Notes: generated by a model from the sequence alone, not told the origin. A stretch of 64,000 nucleotides of DNA from Lewinellaceae bacterium (GCA_016708875.1 JADJFA010000042.1:1-64000), one strand, 5' to 3'. Shown: positions 1 to 9,593, numbered from the stretch's first letter. Numbers and translations are program-made.

Positions 1-1432
1 TGTCCTGAAATACTTTACACAAAACACACATTGTAGCAATGGTCAGAATAAAAAGTGAAGCGCCAAAACCGGTACCTGATGAATTGAAGCGCAAGATTGC
101 GCAAGAATATCTTTCGTCGATATCCAGTTATGCGGATTGCCGTTGAGGAGTATGGCCTTAGAGACAAAAGCGTTGTCAGAGAATTTGTCAAGTGGTTTCG
201 TCGGAACAACGAACTTAGTGGAGATAAATACCGAGATTCAAGTCAACCAGCTACGCTCTACGCCGATTCCGCCCAAATGGCCACCGAAAAACGGGTATAA
301 AGAAACTAGAAGAACAACTACGTTTATCAGTTAAAAGTTGAACTTTTGAGACAATGATCGACATTGCGGAAGATCAACTTAAGGTCGATATCAGAAAAGT
401 CTGGTTTCCCAGCAGTTGAAAAATGAAGGCATTCTATCAAACAACCGGCTTAAAGGTTTTTGTGGCTGCTGGAAAGACACGTCAGGCCTTCATGAGCATC
501 AGTGGCGCGCCGACCAGCACGCTTTGGATGAGGGTTTAGTCATTGACCTGGTGCGCCGTCGAGAAGATACCCCAGGGGCTGGCGGACGCAAGTTGTTGCA
601 CTTGCTTGAGAATCAATGGCAACACACGGCATTCCAATTTGGCTGTCGGGGATCAATTCTTGTTGCGCCTCTTGCGCCGCAATGAACTGCTGATCCGGCG
701 TCGCAAAAAGTACGCTACGACTACCGATAGCAGGCATTGGCTCAAGAAACATCCCAATCTTGCCGCCGAATTGAAAGTTGACCGTGCTGAACAACTTGGG
801 GTGGGCGACATCACCTATATCAGTACAGGCAGCAAGTTTGGATACCTGGTGCTGATTACCGATGCCTATTCTCGCAAGATTGTAGGCCACGAATTTAGTA
901 AATCTTTGAATGCGAGCTTTGTGTCAATGCACTCCAAGTAGCCTCTTTCATCCCACGACAATACCCACAACGATCGCTCATGCATCATTCTGACCGTGGC
1001 ATTCAATACTGTTCGCAAGCCCATGTCAATGCCTTAGAAAAACACTCCTGTAGCATCAAAGATGACGCAAAACGACGACCCTTATGAAAATGCACTGGCT
1101 GAACGGGTCAATTGAATCCTCAAACAAGAATGGAGGCTGATCAAACCGACTCCTTTGAGCAAGCAAGAGGCTATCGAAAAGGCCATTTACCACTACAACC
1201 ATTCTAGGCCTCATGCCAGTTGCGATTACCACACTCCAGTCAATGCACACCAACTTCAGAAGCCTCAAAAAACGTTGGAAACCTAAGTCAAAGAACAAAT
1301 CAATCTTGAATATTTGACTGTAGACAGGCTTTTGGACACAACTTTGCCAAAAAGCCCCCGCAGGATTACTTTTTGAACTGTACAAGTCCTCAAGGATTAT
1401 CTCTTAACCTGTAAAAGTTATTCTAGGACGAG
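1..1432 (+). mobile_element. degraded IS3-family insertion sequence
   Basis: The left end begins TGTCCTGAAATACTTTACAC at base 1. The right end, about 1410-1430, reads on the opposite strand as TCCTAGAATAACTTTTACAGG. These look like the imperfect terminal inverted repeats of one element. Between them lie remnants of orfA (helix-turn-helix) and orfB (DDE integrase core). The right end runs into the 3' end of the minus-strand gene that follows. The window starts exactly at the left terminus, so the target-site duplication cannot be checked. Confidence 0.75.
39..1286 (+). pseudogene. IS3-family transposase orfA/orfB remnant
   Basis: The first part (39-300, two frames) encodes a lysine-rich HTH segment with 'EYGLRDKSVVREFVKWFRRN', as in IS3 OrfA. 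From about 480 the reading resembles the OrfB integrase core. 'VGDITYISTG' near 800 carries the first catalytic Asp, 'HHSDRGIQY' near 980 the second, and 'ENALAERVN' near 1090 the Glu. 'YHYNHSRPH' near 1195 is the typical C-terminal motif. Reading requires several frame changes and an in-frame stop at about 1113. The copy is therefore almost certainly inactive even if some shifts are sequencing errors. IS3 elements normally express OrfAB by programmed frameshifting, but that cannot explain this many breaks. Confidence 0.8.
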
Positions 1433-2644
1433 ATACCCACTTAAAAACACCGCCCTCACCTGCGCCTCAGCCACATGCACCACCCGGTTCTCCCCGTCTT
1501 TCTTCCCTCATAATTCAAACTCAGTTGCATGGCCTTGGATAACTGCCGGTCCAGCGTCAAATTCCAAAGAAAATTCTTCCCATCCTGTAAACCCTCCAGC
1601 ATCGCAAACGCCACCGCAGAATTGGGCGCGCCCGTGTAGCGCACATCCGCAAAAGTGCCTTTCAGACGCAGCGAAGTAGCGGCCCGAAAACCTTGCGCGT
1701 TGGCTTGAGGCCGGATTCCAGGTCAATTCAGCCGTCCAGTTTGTTTGATCGGCGCGTTCGGCGGCAGGGAGTGTGTTTCGGCTGGTTTCCCATTTCATAT
1801 TGGCCACGATACGGAAGCCACGGGTAGGAAGCCAGGTCATTTTTGGACCCAATTCCCAGCCTTCAAGATTATAGTTTCGTGAAGCAAATGCCTGATTTTC
1901 ACTGCTTTTTAGCGAGTTTGCAAAATCTGCCTCCGCGCTCCACCGGCGACTGAGGTTTGCACGGAGGTGCAAGGCGTAATCCTTCGCGCGGCGTTGTTCA
2001 AAGCCTGTAGTAAGCGCCAATTGACTTCGGTTGTCGCCCGCTGAGATGGAAGCGTCCCAGGCTGGTTGGGCACGGTTGAGGAACAAAATATTCCGTACCG
2101 CCATGCTCAAGGTGGCCAGCGAAGTATCGGCCACGCTTGATTGAAACGGGTCCCAGGCCCGCACCCCGCCCGCTCCGGCAAAGGTGCGTCGGTTGATTTG
2201 AAGGGTACTTTGCGTCGAGAGCCGCCCCAATCGCTTCCGCCAGCCGCGCTTCGCCGTGGGCCAGAGCAGGCGTGGTTCGAGTCGCAGGGTCTGGTTGAGC
2301 ACCACGTTGTTGGTGCGCACATAATCGGGCGTAGTCACCGCCACGCGCACATAGTTTGCCTGATCCTGAAACACGGCGATTTCCATCTCATCTACCTGCA
2401 AAATGCTGTCCTGGTTGCGATCCACCCAGGTAAAATTTCCTTGCCCAGGGTTCACTGCGAGGTACTTGAATTCGATGCGCGGGCTGTGGCCAGAGCCGAG
2501 TTCATAGCCAGTGGTAAAGCCCAGTGCGTTTTTCCAGGCCGAAAGGACTGTAGTCTGCCCTGCCGAGATAGGGTGATTTCAGGCTCCTCTTTGGTTAGTT
2601 CAGGGGCAAGGATGCGGAGACGGCGGAGGGTTAGGACCCAAGGA

Positions 2645-2727
2645 GTTGTTGATTGGTGACTGGTGGATTGGTGGATTGTTTACCCGCCGTAGCCTTGGCG
2701 GAGGAGGGGGTGATTGGTGATTGGTAT
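2645..2727. repeat. GATTGGTG-type short repeat tract inside the gene
   Basis: The tract is built of words like GGTGATTGGTG and TGGTGGATTGG, with a GC-rich middle. It interrupts the reading of the minus-strand surface-protein gene. The same words, on the other strand, recur at 19341-19378 near the N-terminus of another secreted protein. Confidence 0.6.
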
Positions 2728-3383
2728 GCACGAGTGGATGTATTATTCCAGGAACCATTCAAATTGAGCTCCCGCGCTTCCGTGTTCTGTTGAAAAAAAT
2801 TGCCCAAAGGAGCATAATCATTGCGCTGGGAAACGTGCCCGCCAAATTGCCATGCACCTTGATTTTCAGGCGTTTGAAAGTAAACCCGAAGCAAATCGTA
2901 CCAGAAACTCGTGGCTGAAAGTGTGTCGGCCTGGGCAGTTCGGCGGGCGTTTTTTTCGCGTTCTCCGTAAAGGCCGATTTTGAGCAATGGTCGTTGCGAG
3001 GCACTGTCATTTTTTGCAAAAAACGTCTTGGAAAGATCAGCCTTTGGTCGGGAAAAACGAGTGCTTTCCACCTGTCCATCCGTTTGCAACAGATTGGCTT
3101 CGCCCAAAAAATTCCAGCCTTTGCGCTGTATCCGCCAGCCGCCTGCGTGCCGTGCTCCATCGTAAAAACCTTCCCGTATAAATGCGCCAAACTCATAACG
3201 CACCTCTCCCAACTTCTTCTTTTCCAATGAAATACCCGCTTTTGCCAAATGCTCCGCAGTGGTGTCTTGGGTACTTCCAATATTCCAGTCGCGCACAAAC
3301 TCCGCCGGGCGATAAGGGTTCAGCGGCCGGAAATCGCGGGCAGCGAATTCGTAATTGGCGTAAAAGCTGCCGTTGAAGGTGTG

Positions 3384-3420
3384 AAATTTGACAATCTCAA
3401 ACTTTGGGATTGTCAAATTT
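3384..3420. repeat. hairpin inside coding sequence
   Basis: AAATTTGACAATC is followed by GATTGTCAAATTT, a 13-bp inverted repeat with an 11-base loop, inside the frameshifted surface-protein gene. A short palindrome (AAACTTTCGGAAAGTTT) lies just downstream at 3433-3449. Confidence 0.55.
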
Positions 3421-4364
3421 GTATCCCGACCCAAACTTTCGGAAAGTTTTTTGCCAAATCCGAAACCCTGCCGCCAGCCCAGCACTCCCGCTGCCCCAAC
3501 ATTATCCGCATTTCCCAGCGGCGAAAAACGGTTAAGATCCCTGCTGCTCAGTGCGATTTCTGCTTGTAATTTGGAGTTTTTAAATGGTTGAAAATCACCA
3601 CCTAAAGCATACAATTGCCGTGTTTCTGGGGCAACAAGCCGCACAATAGGCTCAAAATTGCCCGTCGGCTGACAAGTAACTGGATCGGGCGGACTCCAGC
3701 GAAACACGCGCCCATTGGCCGCCGTATTTGCCAGCACATAATTGCCCTGTCCAACCGACACCTCCGTGAAGCGGGCGGCGTAGCGGGCAGAATCGGGGTT
3801 TGTGCTGTATTTCAAAATTTGTCTTGGCTGACCGCAAAGCACCGTGTCTGTCAGGCTGTACAGCACCCGCGCCGGATCAAAAGCCTCCAAGGTATCAATG
3901 CCTGGAGCGTACGCATTTTGCAAGTCATCGCCGACCTGAGCGAGGCGACTGCGCTCCGCAGGGGAGAGTTCCTGCGCACCACCGTTGTTACGACTGTCCT
4001 GCTCAGAGTAGAGGTTGAAAAAGACCTTGGCGCGGGGCATTTGCCAACTGGCATTGGCCGCTATCGTGGAGCGCAGGTAAGTCTGTACGGCGTATTCAAA
4101 TTCAACGATGATGCGGATGTCTTTCGTGATGAGCCGCCTTGGGGTGAAGGTAAGTTCGCCCAAATTATAGTCCACCGTGTAGTCGTCTTCCTGTCCACGG
4201 CGCAGCAATTGCCCGTCTGCAAAAACCTTTTCCGTTCCAGCCAACACTATGATAAAACGTTCACCTTCAGCACCCTGCAAACGATATGGCCCCTGGTTGC
4301 CTTCCTGGCCTTGTATGGTTTGGCGGGCGAATTTGCCCCGTGAAATTGCTGCAGCAGCGCGAAG

Positions 4365-4475
4365 GTTGATTGGGATATTAGGATATTGAGATATTGGGAT
4401 ATTGGGTGAAGATTGGTTTTGAGGCTTTGAACTTGATACTTTAAACTTGGAACTTGGAACTTTCAACTTGAGACT
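4365..4475. repeat. low-complexity tract (GGATATT and AACTTGGAAC words)
   Basis: Tandem-like words GGGATATT/GAGATATT are followed by ACTTGGAACTTGGAAC-type words. On the minus strand the tract stays in frame, giving serine/lysine/proline-rich residues that look inserted into the surrounding protein. Confidence 0.6.
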
Positions 4476-5184
4476 TTCCACGGTTACCATGGCCCCTTGC
4501 AGCCTTTTAAAATAATTGGAAAAATAGCCGTCGGGACGTGTAAGGTCAAAATCGCCTGCCGTGAGCGTCGCGTTTTTGCGTTTCAATTGGATAAAAATAC
4601 GGTCGAATTCCTGGAGCTGACGGGTAGTACCATCAGGCTGAAGTGGAATCGTATTGTCGGAAAGGGCAGCGGTTAGTTCGAGGTCATTGCCGAGTTTTCC
4701 GTTGAGTTGGAGGTTGAGATTGGAGTTGAAAACCAGGTTTTGACTGTTCCCAAAAGAAAGCCCGCGTGTGTAGGCGCCTGACGACGAAAGCCCGCTTTGT
4801 TCCCATAGAGGCTTCGTCGGCTGATAGGGTTCGTAGTCAAATTCGATGGCATCAGCGTTTATGCGGCGGCGTATGGCTACAGTATCGAGCCGATTGATTT
4901 TCGCGCCTAGATTGAAGGGTAATACGCGGTACCGTACCAGGATTTTGGAACAATCAGGGTAGGCCAAGCGCAGGGCAGCTGTATCGGTACGGAGCCAATT
5001 GTTTTCCAAAGAAAAAAAAACGCGCATCGAGTTTTTGACCTGAAAAAACATCTGAAATAGAAACCAAGGGAGCAACAACGGTCAAAGAATCAAGCACTTG
5101 CATCGAAAAATTCGCTTCCAGTATCCGCTCTCGAAGGTTGGAGTACTGGGCGATTGCAGGAGTGGGAAGCAGTAAAAGCAGCGC

Positions 5185-5217
5185 AACTTCCCGAAAGTTT
5201 TAAACTTTCGGGAAGTT
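5185..5217. repeat. perfect 16-bp hairpin with 1-base loop
   Basis: AACTTCCCGAAAGTTT, one T, then its exact reverse complement. It sits at the extreme 5' end of the minus-strand surface-protein gene, directly in front of its signal-peptide codons, and puts a stop in that frame. It could be a palindromic insertion that removed the start, or part of the untranslated leader. Confidence 0.7.
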
Positions 5218-5402
5218 CTCTGCATCAAGAACAGATTCTTCCAAAATGACAAAAAGTTATCCAAATCAGTAGGAAAGGTAACGCCGTGGCAGGGACGTAT
5301 TCGAGGGGAAAGGCGTTGCCTGCATTCCCGATTAGAACAATCGGGGATTCAGGTATGTTTGCTCAATAAATCCTCAGATTCACATTTCTACCATTCTCAA
5401 TC

Positions 5403-5807
5403 ATGAAAGTATCCGTCACTCGCCGCGCCCATTTCAACGCTGCCCACCGTTTGCACAATCCTGCCTGGACCGACGAGAAAAACCGCGAAGTGTTCGGACT
5501 TTGCAACAATCCCAATTTTCATGGGCACAACTATGAAATGGAAGTGCGGGTAACGGGCGAAATTGACCCCGATACATGTATGGTGGTGGATTTGGCCTGG
5601 CTTGCCAATCTCATAAAAAATGAGATTGAAGTGCGTTTTGACCACAAAAACCTAAATATTGATGTTGAGGAGTTCCGCAATCTGATCCCTTCTGCTGAAA
5701 ATATTTGCCTCACTATCTGGCGTATACTGCGGGGGCATTTGCCTGAAAAATTTGATTTGCACGTGCGGCTTTACGAAACGCCAAGGAATTCGGTAGAAGT
5801 GGGTTAA
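5403..5807 (+). CDS. 6-pyruvoyl-tetrahydropterin synthase / QueD family protein
   Basis: This 134-residue cytoplasmic enzyme belongs to the tunnelling-fold PTPS/QueD family, which acts on dihydroneopterin triphosphate in pterin or queuosine-precursor synthesis. The zinc ligands are His15 (AAHRLHN) and His40 and His42 (FHGHNY). Cys34 lies six residues before the HGH pair, the spacing of PTPS (C-x5-HGH) rather than the C-x3-HGH of typical QueD. The DH pair in 'FDHKNLNID' fits the catalytic Asp/His. The C-terminal 'YETPRNSVEV' holds the substrate-binding Glu. Length is normal and the ATG start is clear. No other pterin or queuosine gene is nearby, so pathway assignment between biopterin-like and queuosine use stays open. 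It converges with the VanY-like gene. Confidence 0.88.
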   Translation: MKVSVTRRAHFNAAHRLHNPAWTDEKNREVFGLCNNPNFHGHNYEMEVRVTGEIDPDTCMVVDLAWLANLIKNEIEVRFDHKNLNIDVEEFRNLIPSAENICLTIWRILRGHLPEKFDLHVRLYETPRNSVEVG

Positions 5808-5811
5808 GTCG

Positions 5812-5913
5812 ATTTACGATTTTGGATTTACGATTTACGATTATTTTGATCCGAAAAAGGCAAGATTCTGTCCTTTTTCGGATCAAAATAATCGTAAATC
5901 CAAAATCGTAAAT
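5812..5913. terminator. long inverted repeat between convergent genes
   Basis: The left arm 5812-5860 and right arm 5872-5913 pair over about 42 bp. They differ mainly by a 7-bp duplication (ATTTACG) in the left arm. The repeat lies between two convergent stops and could act as a bidirectional terminator, though it is much longer than an ordinary one. Confidence 0.7.
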
Positions 5914-5917
5914 TAAC

Positions 5918-6553
5918 CTACTCCGCACAATCCTGGTTGATGCCCAGCACATAATGCTTCACCGCGCCGATTTCTCCGGCCAGATTCGAGCCTAAAAACC
6001 CTTGAATATCAGCATCCGTAACCCCCGATTTGTATTGCGCCAAAAATGACTTGCTCAGCGGCGTATAACTCCAATGCCACTTTTCTTCGTGGTAGCCATG
6101 CGGCCTTCCTGCTGTATAAGGCTGGCAAAAACCAAACTCTTGAGCGTGGGCAGCGAGCCATTCGTACACTTTTTCGTGCTTGCCACCTGGTTCGAAAGCG
6201 GGATTGTTAAGGTCATTTAGGTCTATGTCGGTTCCCCAGTGGTGGCGCGAGGAACCAGGCATGGAGGAAAATTCCAAGATTTTCAGGGCGCGATTTTTGG
6301 GCGCAGGGGCTTCTTGGGCAAAACGGTTCCATTTGCCTTCCCAGATATTTTTTTGCTGGTCAAAAGTGCGGGTGGAGGAAATTATTTTGAGTGAAATGCC
6401 CGCTTTTTGGGCACTTTCCCACATTTTTTTGAAGGCTTCAAACGCCTCTTTTCGCAACATCATGCCCGGTTTGTCGGAATAGGGCTTGCCTACGGATACA
6501 AAATCTGGGTGCTTGGCAGGGTCAAATTTTCCCAATAAATAATCCTTGTTCAC
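5918..6553 (-). CDS. M15B (VanY-type) D-Ala-D-Ala carboxypeptidase, probable lipoprotein
   Basis: This is a peptidoglycan carboxypeptidase of the VanY/M15B family, predicted to trim D-alanine from stem peptides in the periplasm. 'SRHHWGTDIDLND' carries the His and Asp zinc ligands, and 'HEEKWHWSY' carries the catalytic Glu and third His. The listed start is a GTG at 6553. The frame stays open upstream to 6703 and encodes a lysine-rich stretch, a hydrophobic segment and a lipobox (LAIAC) followed by GNVETP. That strongly suggests a lipoprotein whose real start lies near 6680-6703. No ATG, GTG or TTG is present there, so the start is mutated, non-canonical (CTG at 6679), or lost to an indel beside the hairpin at 6711. 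Function is well supported; the start is not. Confidence 0.85.
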   Translation of the reverse strand: MNKDYLLGKFDPAKHPDFVSVGKPYSDKPGMMLRKEAFEAFKKMWESAQKAGISLKIISSTRTFDQQKNIWEGKWNRFAQEAPAPKNRALKILEFSSMPGSSRHHWGTDIDLNDLNNPAFEPGGKHEKVYEWLAAHAQEFGFCQPYTAGRPHGYHEEKWHWSYTPLSKSFLAQYKSGVTDADIQGFLGSNLAGEIGAVKHYVLGINQDCAE

Positions 6554-6710
6554 TGGTGCAGGTATGGGCAGAGAATCGGCCGCGAATCGCTCAGGCGAGA
6601 CCGATAATTGTGCAAACGAAACGGGCGTTTCGACATTTCCACACGCGATGGCGAGGATAAGCGAGAGTCCTAACTTCAGGGTCTTGGTTGCTTCTTTATA
6701 GATTCACTTG

Positions 6711-6826
6711 CCGTTGTTGTTGGCGAGGACGCCAACAACGGCAACCTTTGCTATAGCATTGATAATCATGTTTTTAAAAAGATTGGCAGCCCCTGCCGTT
6801 GTTGGCGTCCTCGCCAACAACAACGG
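6711..6826. repeat. 33-bp perfect inverted repeat, nested palindrome
   Basis: The arms 6711-6743 and 6794-6826 are exact reverse complements separated by 50 bases. Each arm is itself nearly palindromic (CCGTTGTTGTTGGCG facing CGCCAACAACGG). It lies between the thioredoxin gene and the VanY-like gene, both on the minus strand, so it may end the thioredoxin transcript. Confidence 0.8.
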
Positions 6827-6896
6827 CGGAGCTCAATTTTAGATGAATTAGTTAATATGAAGGTTGGTCCGAACCCTATGATCTTCCGCAACAATC

Positions 6897-7202
6897 CTAC
6901 TGATTTTCAGCATCTTCAATCTTTTTTTTCAGGGCTTCTTTGGTGAATGTGCCGGCATCGTGCCAGAGCCGTTCGCCGTTTTTATAAAGCATGAAAGTAG
7001 GTACGCCCATCACCTTCATTTGCACAGCGAGATCGGTGTTTTGGTCCACATCAATCTTGATGATGCGCACTCGGTCGCCCAGCTCGGTTTTTAGTTCCAT
7101 GAGCACGGGCGCCATAGCTTTGCAAGGGCCACACCATGAGGCCCAAAAATCAATCAACACGAGGGTGTCGGATTGAATAATCTCTTCAAATGATGATTTC
7201 AT
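6897..7202 (-). CDS. thioredoxin
   Basis: This 101-residue thioredoxin has the active site 'WASWCGPCK' and the cis-proline loop 'MGVPTFMLYKNG'. It is a cytoplasmic dithiol reductase for disulfide exchange. The start at 7202 (MKSSFEEI) is preferred over the in-frame start at 7259, because the family begins there and the upstream extension overlaps the neighbouring gene. It follows the DoxX-like gene by 22 bases on the same strand, so the two are probably co-transcribed. DoxX/MauE-type membrane proteins often pair with thioredoxin-fold proteins. No signal peptide is seen. Confidence 0.92.
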   Translation of the reverse strand: MKSSFEEIIQSDTLVLIDFWASWCGPCKAMAPVLMELKTELGDRVRIIKIDVDQNTDLAVQMKVMGVPTFMLYKNGERLWHDAGTFTKEALKKKIEDAENQ

Positions 7203-7224
7203 AACTTTGGCAAAGGTAGCCAGT

Positions 7225-7986
7225 TCAAACCATTTGCTTGTTCGAGGAAATCCAGACACTTAAGGTGTGGGCAATTGTAGCCAGCGTTGCAATCGCAATT
7301 CCGGCCAGGAGAGGAATGTACACATTTATGTTCAAAAAGGTCAATTGTTCGGTCAGTGCAAGACTGACTACGGCCAATAAAGAACCAGCCAAAACGGCTT
7401 GAACCAACCAAGAATTTTTGGAGGCGTGCCAGGCGTTCGCCCATGCCAAAACTAGTGCAACGATGCCTGATACCATCATGACAGGTTGGGCAATTCGGGC
7501 AAAAATTGCTGCAACAAAGGCTGTTGCCACTATGCCCAAGGCCAACCAGAAATTGGAGAAAAGCACTTGAGTCCGGGTGGGCAAGCCTTGTTCGAGTGTT
7601 TCAGGCAGCAAAAAAAATCGAAGCGTTTTCCATTCGTATAACAAGGCCAATAGATTGATAATCAACAAAAAGCCATTGACAAATGGCGTGCCTTGCCATT
7701 GCATCGAAATGGTGGCTGCGAGAATACAGAGGTTCATCGGCACAAGCATAACCAAGCCCAGTAATGACCATCGTTGGCTCATCACCAGCGCGCCTGTCAT
7801 CACCTGTGAAAAAGCCAAAAAAATGGCGAATCCTCCAAGCCGATATTGTTCGAGTTCAGCGATGAGAAAGGGTGGGCCTATAAGCTGGCCGAAGTGGCCA
7901 TTGGCTAATTTGCAGAGGCCGGATGAAAAGAAAACATAGCCGAGGAAAAGTCTGGCAAGTAGGCAGTAAAAGTCCTTCAAATGCAT
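7225..7986 (-). CDS. DoxX/MauE-like integral membrane protein
   Basis: A polytopic inner-membrane protein of about 253 residues with roughly seven hydrophobic helices. The first holds 'LARLFLGYVFFSSGLCKL', which resembles the first helix of DoxX/MauE-type proteins. Those proteins are linked to quinone or thiol redox processes in the membrane, but the exact role of this one cannot be read from sequence. An ATG at 7986 (MHLKDFY) is a better start than the GTG at 8013. It lies directly upstream of the thioredoxin gene, which supports a thiol-redox pairing by inference. It is divergent from the gene at 8115. Confidence 0.65.
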   Translation of the reverse strand: MHLKDFYCLLARLFLGYVFFSSGLCKLANGHFGQLIGPPFLIAELEQYRLGGFAIFLAFSQVMTGALVMSQRWSLLGLVMLVPMNLCILAATISMQWQGTPFVNGFLLIINLLALLYEWKTLRFFLLPETLEQGLPTRTQVLFSNFWLALGIVATAFVAAIFARIAQPVMMVSGIVALVLAWANAWHASKNSWLVQAVLAGSLLAVVSLALTEQLTFLNINVYIPLLAGIAIATLATIAHTLSVWISSNKQMV

Positions 7987-8114
7987 TGGCAAAAATATTT
8001 GGTGGTGAATCACGGCATCAAAGTGGTCAAACAGAGGTTCAAAAAGACATTCGGGCTATTTTGGCCGAGCAAGCGTGTGTTACGCTCGACTTTTGGCAAA
8101 ATTCTTTTTCAAAC

Positions 8115-8591
8115 ATGAAACACATTCCATTTGCCCTTCTGCTCTTCTCGCTTTTTGCATTTCTACCAACCGCTTCTGCTCAAAAACCAAAACCCGAAAA
8201 CCCTGAAAAGGCCATTAAAACCGTTATCAACCGGTTTTTTGATGGTTTGGAAAAAGGTGACACCACGCTCCTTAAAAGTAGCTGCACTCCAACCATGTTG
8301 CTTCAAACGTACACGACAGACAAGGAGGGCAAAATGCAGGTGTACACCGAGGAATTAGCAGATTTTTTGGCGATGGTCGGATCGCCCAGCACCGATAAGT
8401 ACGATGAGCGTATCAAGTTCGAGGCCATCCATGCCGAGAAATCGCTCGCCAGCGTGTGGACTCCCTACTCCTTTTATATCAATGGGAAACGCTCGCATTG
8501 TGGTACCAACTCCTTTCAATTGGTAAAAACCGCAGACGGCTGGAAGATTCAGTACATCATTGACACCCGTCGGAAACAGGGCTGCGAGTGA
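8115..8591 (+). CDS. secreted NTF2-like (lumazine-binding/SnoaL-type) protein
   Basis: A 158-residue protein with a clear signal peptide (MKHIPFALLLFSLFAFLPTASA) and a single NTF2-like cone-fold domain. The motif set 'AIKTVINRFFDGLEKGDTTLL' near the start and 'TNSFQLVKTADGWKIQYIIDTRR' at the end matches the Bacteroidetes exported 'putative lumazine-binding' family (DUF4440/SnoaL-like). The role is unknown; such proteins may bind small ligands. The in-frame ORF begins at 7923, but the signal peptide and the overlap with the divergent DoxX-like gene favour 8115. Monocistronic by position. Confidence 0.8.
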   Translation: MKHIPFALLLFSLFAFLPTASAQKPKPENPEKAIKTVINRFFDGLEKGDTTLLKSSCTPTMLLQTYTTDKEGKMQVYTEELADFLAMVGSPSTDKYDERIKFEAIHAEKSLASVWTPYSFYINGKRSHCGTNSFQLVKTADGWKIQYIIDTRRKQGCE

Positions 8592-8694
8592 TAAAAATTG
8601 ACTTTTAGGGCGTTTTTGAATGTCGCCAGCGTTGCAAAAAGCCTTTGAGGGGCAAAAATGTTAATGAAATTTCACTGACAGATACAAAACACTC

Positions 8695-8702
8695 TACTTT
8701 TG
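8695..8702 (+). promoter_or_regulatory. Bacteroidetes -7 box upstream of exbB
   Basis: TACTTTTG matches TAnnTTTG and lies 63 bases before the exbB-like start. It is the only good match in the 173-base gap. Confidence 0.55.
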
Positions 8703-8764
8703 GCGTTCGCAATCTCCTAAAACGAAAGCAACCGGTTTCACCAAACTAACAGCACCGAACGTCT

Positions 8765-9472
8765 ATGACAATCAACGCCTTTCTTACCTCTTTCTTCTTC
8801 CTGCAGCTCAGCACTAAAGAGGTAGCAACCACCCCAGCCGAATCGAAAAGCCTTATTGACATTATTTTCTCGAGCAGCACTTCCGGCCTCATTGTAATGG
8901 GGATTCTGTTCTTCCTTTCCATTGTGGCCGTTTACATCATCATTGAACGCTACTTTACCCTCACCCGTGCCGGACAAGTTGACCACAATTTCATGAACTC
9001 CATTCGGGCAAGTGTGGAAAGCGGCAATCTCCAAGCTGCCAAAGCCCTCTGCCAGAGCGTGGATGCGCCCATGGCGCGTATGGTAGAAAAAGGCCTTGAC
9101 CGTATCGGCAAGCCTTTGGACGACATCAACAAGTCCATCGAGAACGTGGGCAACCTCGAACTCCTTAAACTTGAAAAGAACCTGTCTACCCTGGCCTCTA
9201 TTTCCGGCCTCGCGCCTATGATCGGCCTTTTGGGTACTGTTATCGGTCTTATCATTTCTTTCCAGGACATGGCCTCGGCCACCAATATTACGCCACAGGT
9301 ATTGTCCAATGGTATCTATCACGCCCTTACAGCAACTGCTGGAGGTCTGTTTGTATCCATCATTGCCATGGCTGGCTTTAACCTGCTGGTCACCAACCTC
9401 GACAAGGTTATTTTCAAAATGGAGTACACTGCAGTCCAGTTCATGGATCTGCTGCAAGAACCATCTCGTTGA
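8765..9472 (+). CDS. exbB: ExbB/TolQ/MotA-family proton channel protein
   Basis: The 235-residue protein has an N-terminal hydrophobic segment, a transmembrane helix near 40-62, a long cytoplasmic loop and two C-terminal helices. The family signature 'GLAPMIGLLGTVIGLIISF' is near 150, followed by 'NGIYHALTATAGGLFVSIIAM' with the conserved Thr and Gly pattern of the proton path. It forms the pentameric motor that with ExbD energises TonB at the outer membrane. It is followed by exbD and a TonB-like gene in the same direction, a classic energy-transduction unit. In Bacteroidetes such sets serve the many TonB-dependent transporters. Confidence 0.93.
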   Translation: MTINAFLTSFFFLQLSTKEVATTPAESKSLIDIIFSSSTSGLIVMGILFFLSIVAVYIIIERYFTLTRAGQVDHNFMNSIRASVESGNLQAAKALCQSVDAPMARMVEKGLDRIGKPLDDINKSIENVGNLELLKLEKNLSTLASISGLAPMIGLLGTVIGLIISFQDMASATNITPQVLSNGIYHALTATAGGLFVSIIAMAGFNLLVTNLDKVIFKMEYTAVQFMDLLQEPSR

Positions 9473-9474
9473 TT

Positions 9475-9590
9475 ATGAAGTGATAAAGTGATGGAGTGAT
9501 GAAGTGATTTACGCACACGCATCACTCCATCACGCTATCACTTCATCACCCCCTCCTCACTCCATCACTTTATCACTCTATCACTTCATA
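9475..9590. repeat. inverted array of 8-bp AGTGAT words between exbB and exbD
   Basis: The left half reads GAAGTGAT-AAAGTGAT-GGAGTGAT-GAAGTGAT. The right half is the reverse complement of the same kind of array, with more copies (ATCACTCC, ATCACTTC, ATCACTTT). The whole fills the gap between the two motor genes and can fold into a long imperfect hairpin. It may stabilise the exbB mRNA end or tune exbD expression. Confidence 0.75.
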
Positions 9591-9593
9591 AAT

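Larger units (their letters stand above)
1418..5187 (-). pseudogene. large outer-membrane/cell-surface protein, multiply frameshifted
   Basis: This is one long gene read in pieces on the minus strand. A secretion signal (VALLLLLPTPAIA) lies at about 5187-5145. The central part (5078-2631) has many alternating beta-type segments, and another long piece covers about 2580-1508. The C-terminus ends 'AQVRAVF', like a beta-barrel strand, before running into the IS3 terminal repeat. Frame changes are needed near 5012-5020 (a run of nine A), 2650, 2580, 1680 and 1495. Pieces such as 'LTRPDGYFSNYFKRLQGA' look like a conserved Bacteroidetes barrel-type protein of about 1,100-1,200 residues, but I cannot name the family. 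In-frame low-complexity inserts occur at 4365-4475 and 2645-2727. It may be a real pseudogene or an intact gene with assembly indels. The start is lost in a hairpin. Confidence 0.55.

Noticed and set aside
3615..4343. 242-residue plus-strand open frame
   Set aside because: Shadow of the minus-strand outer-membrane protein, which has coherent beta-type sequence in the opposite frame.
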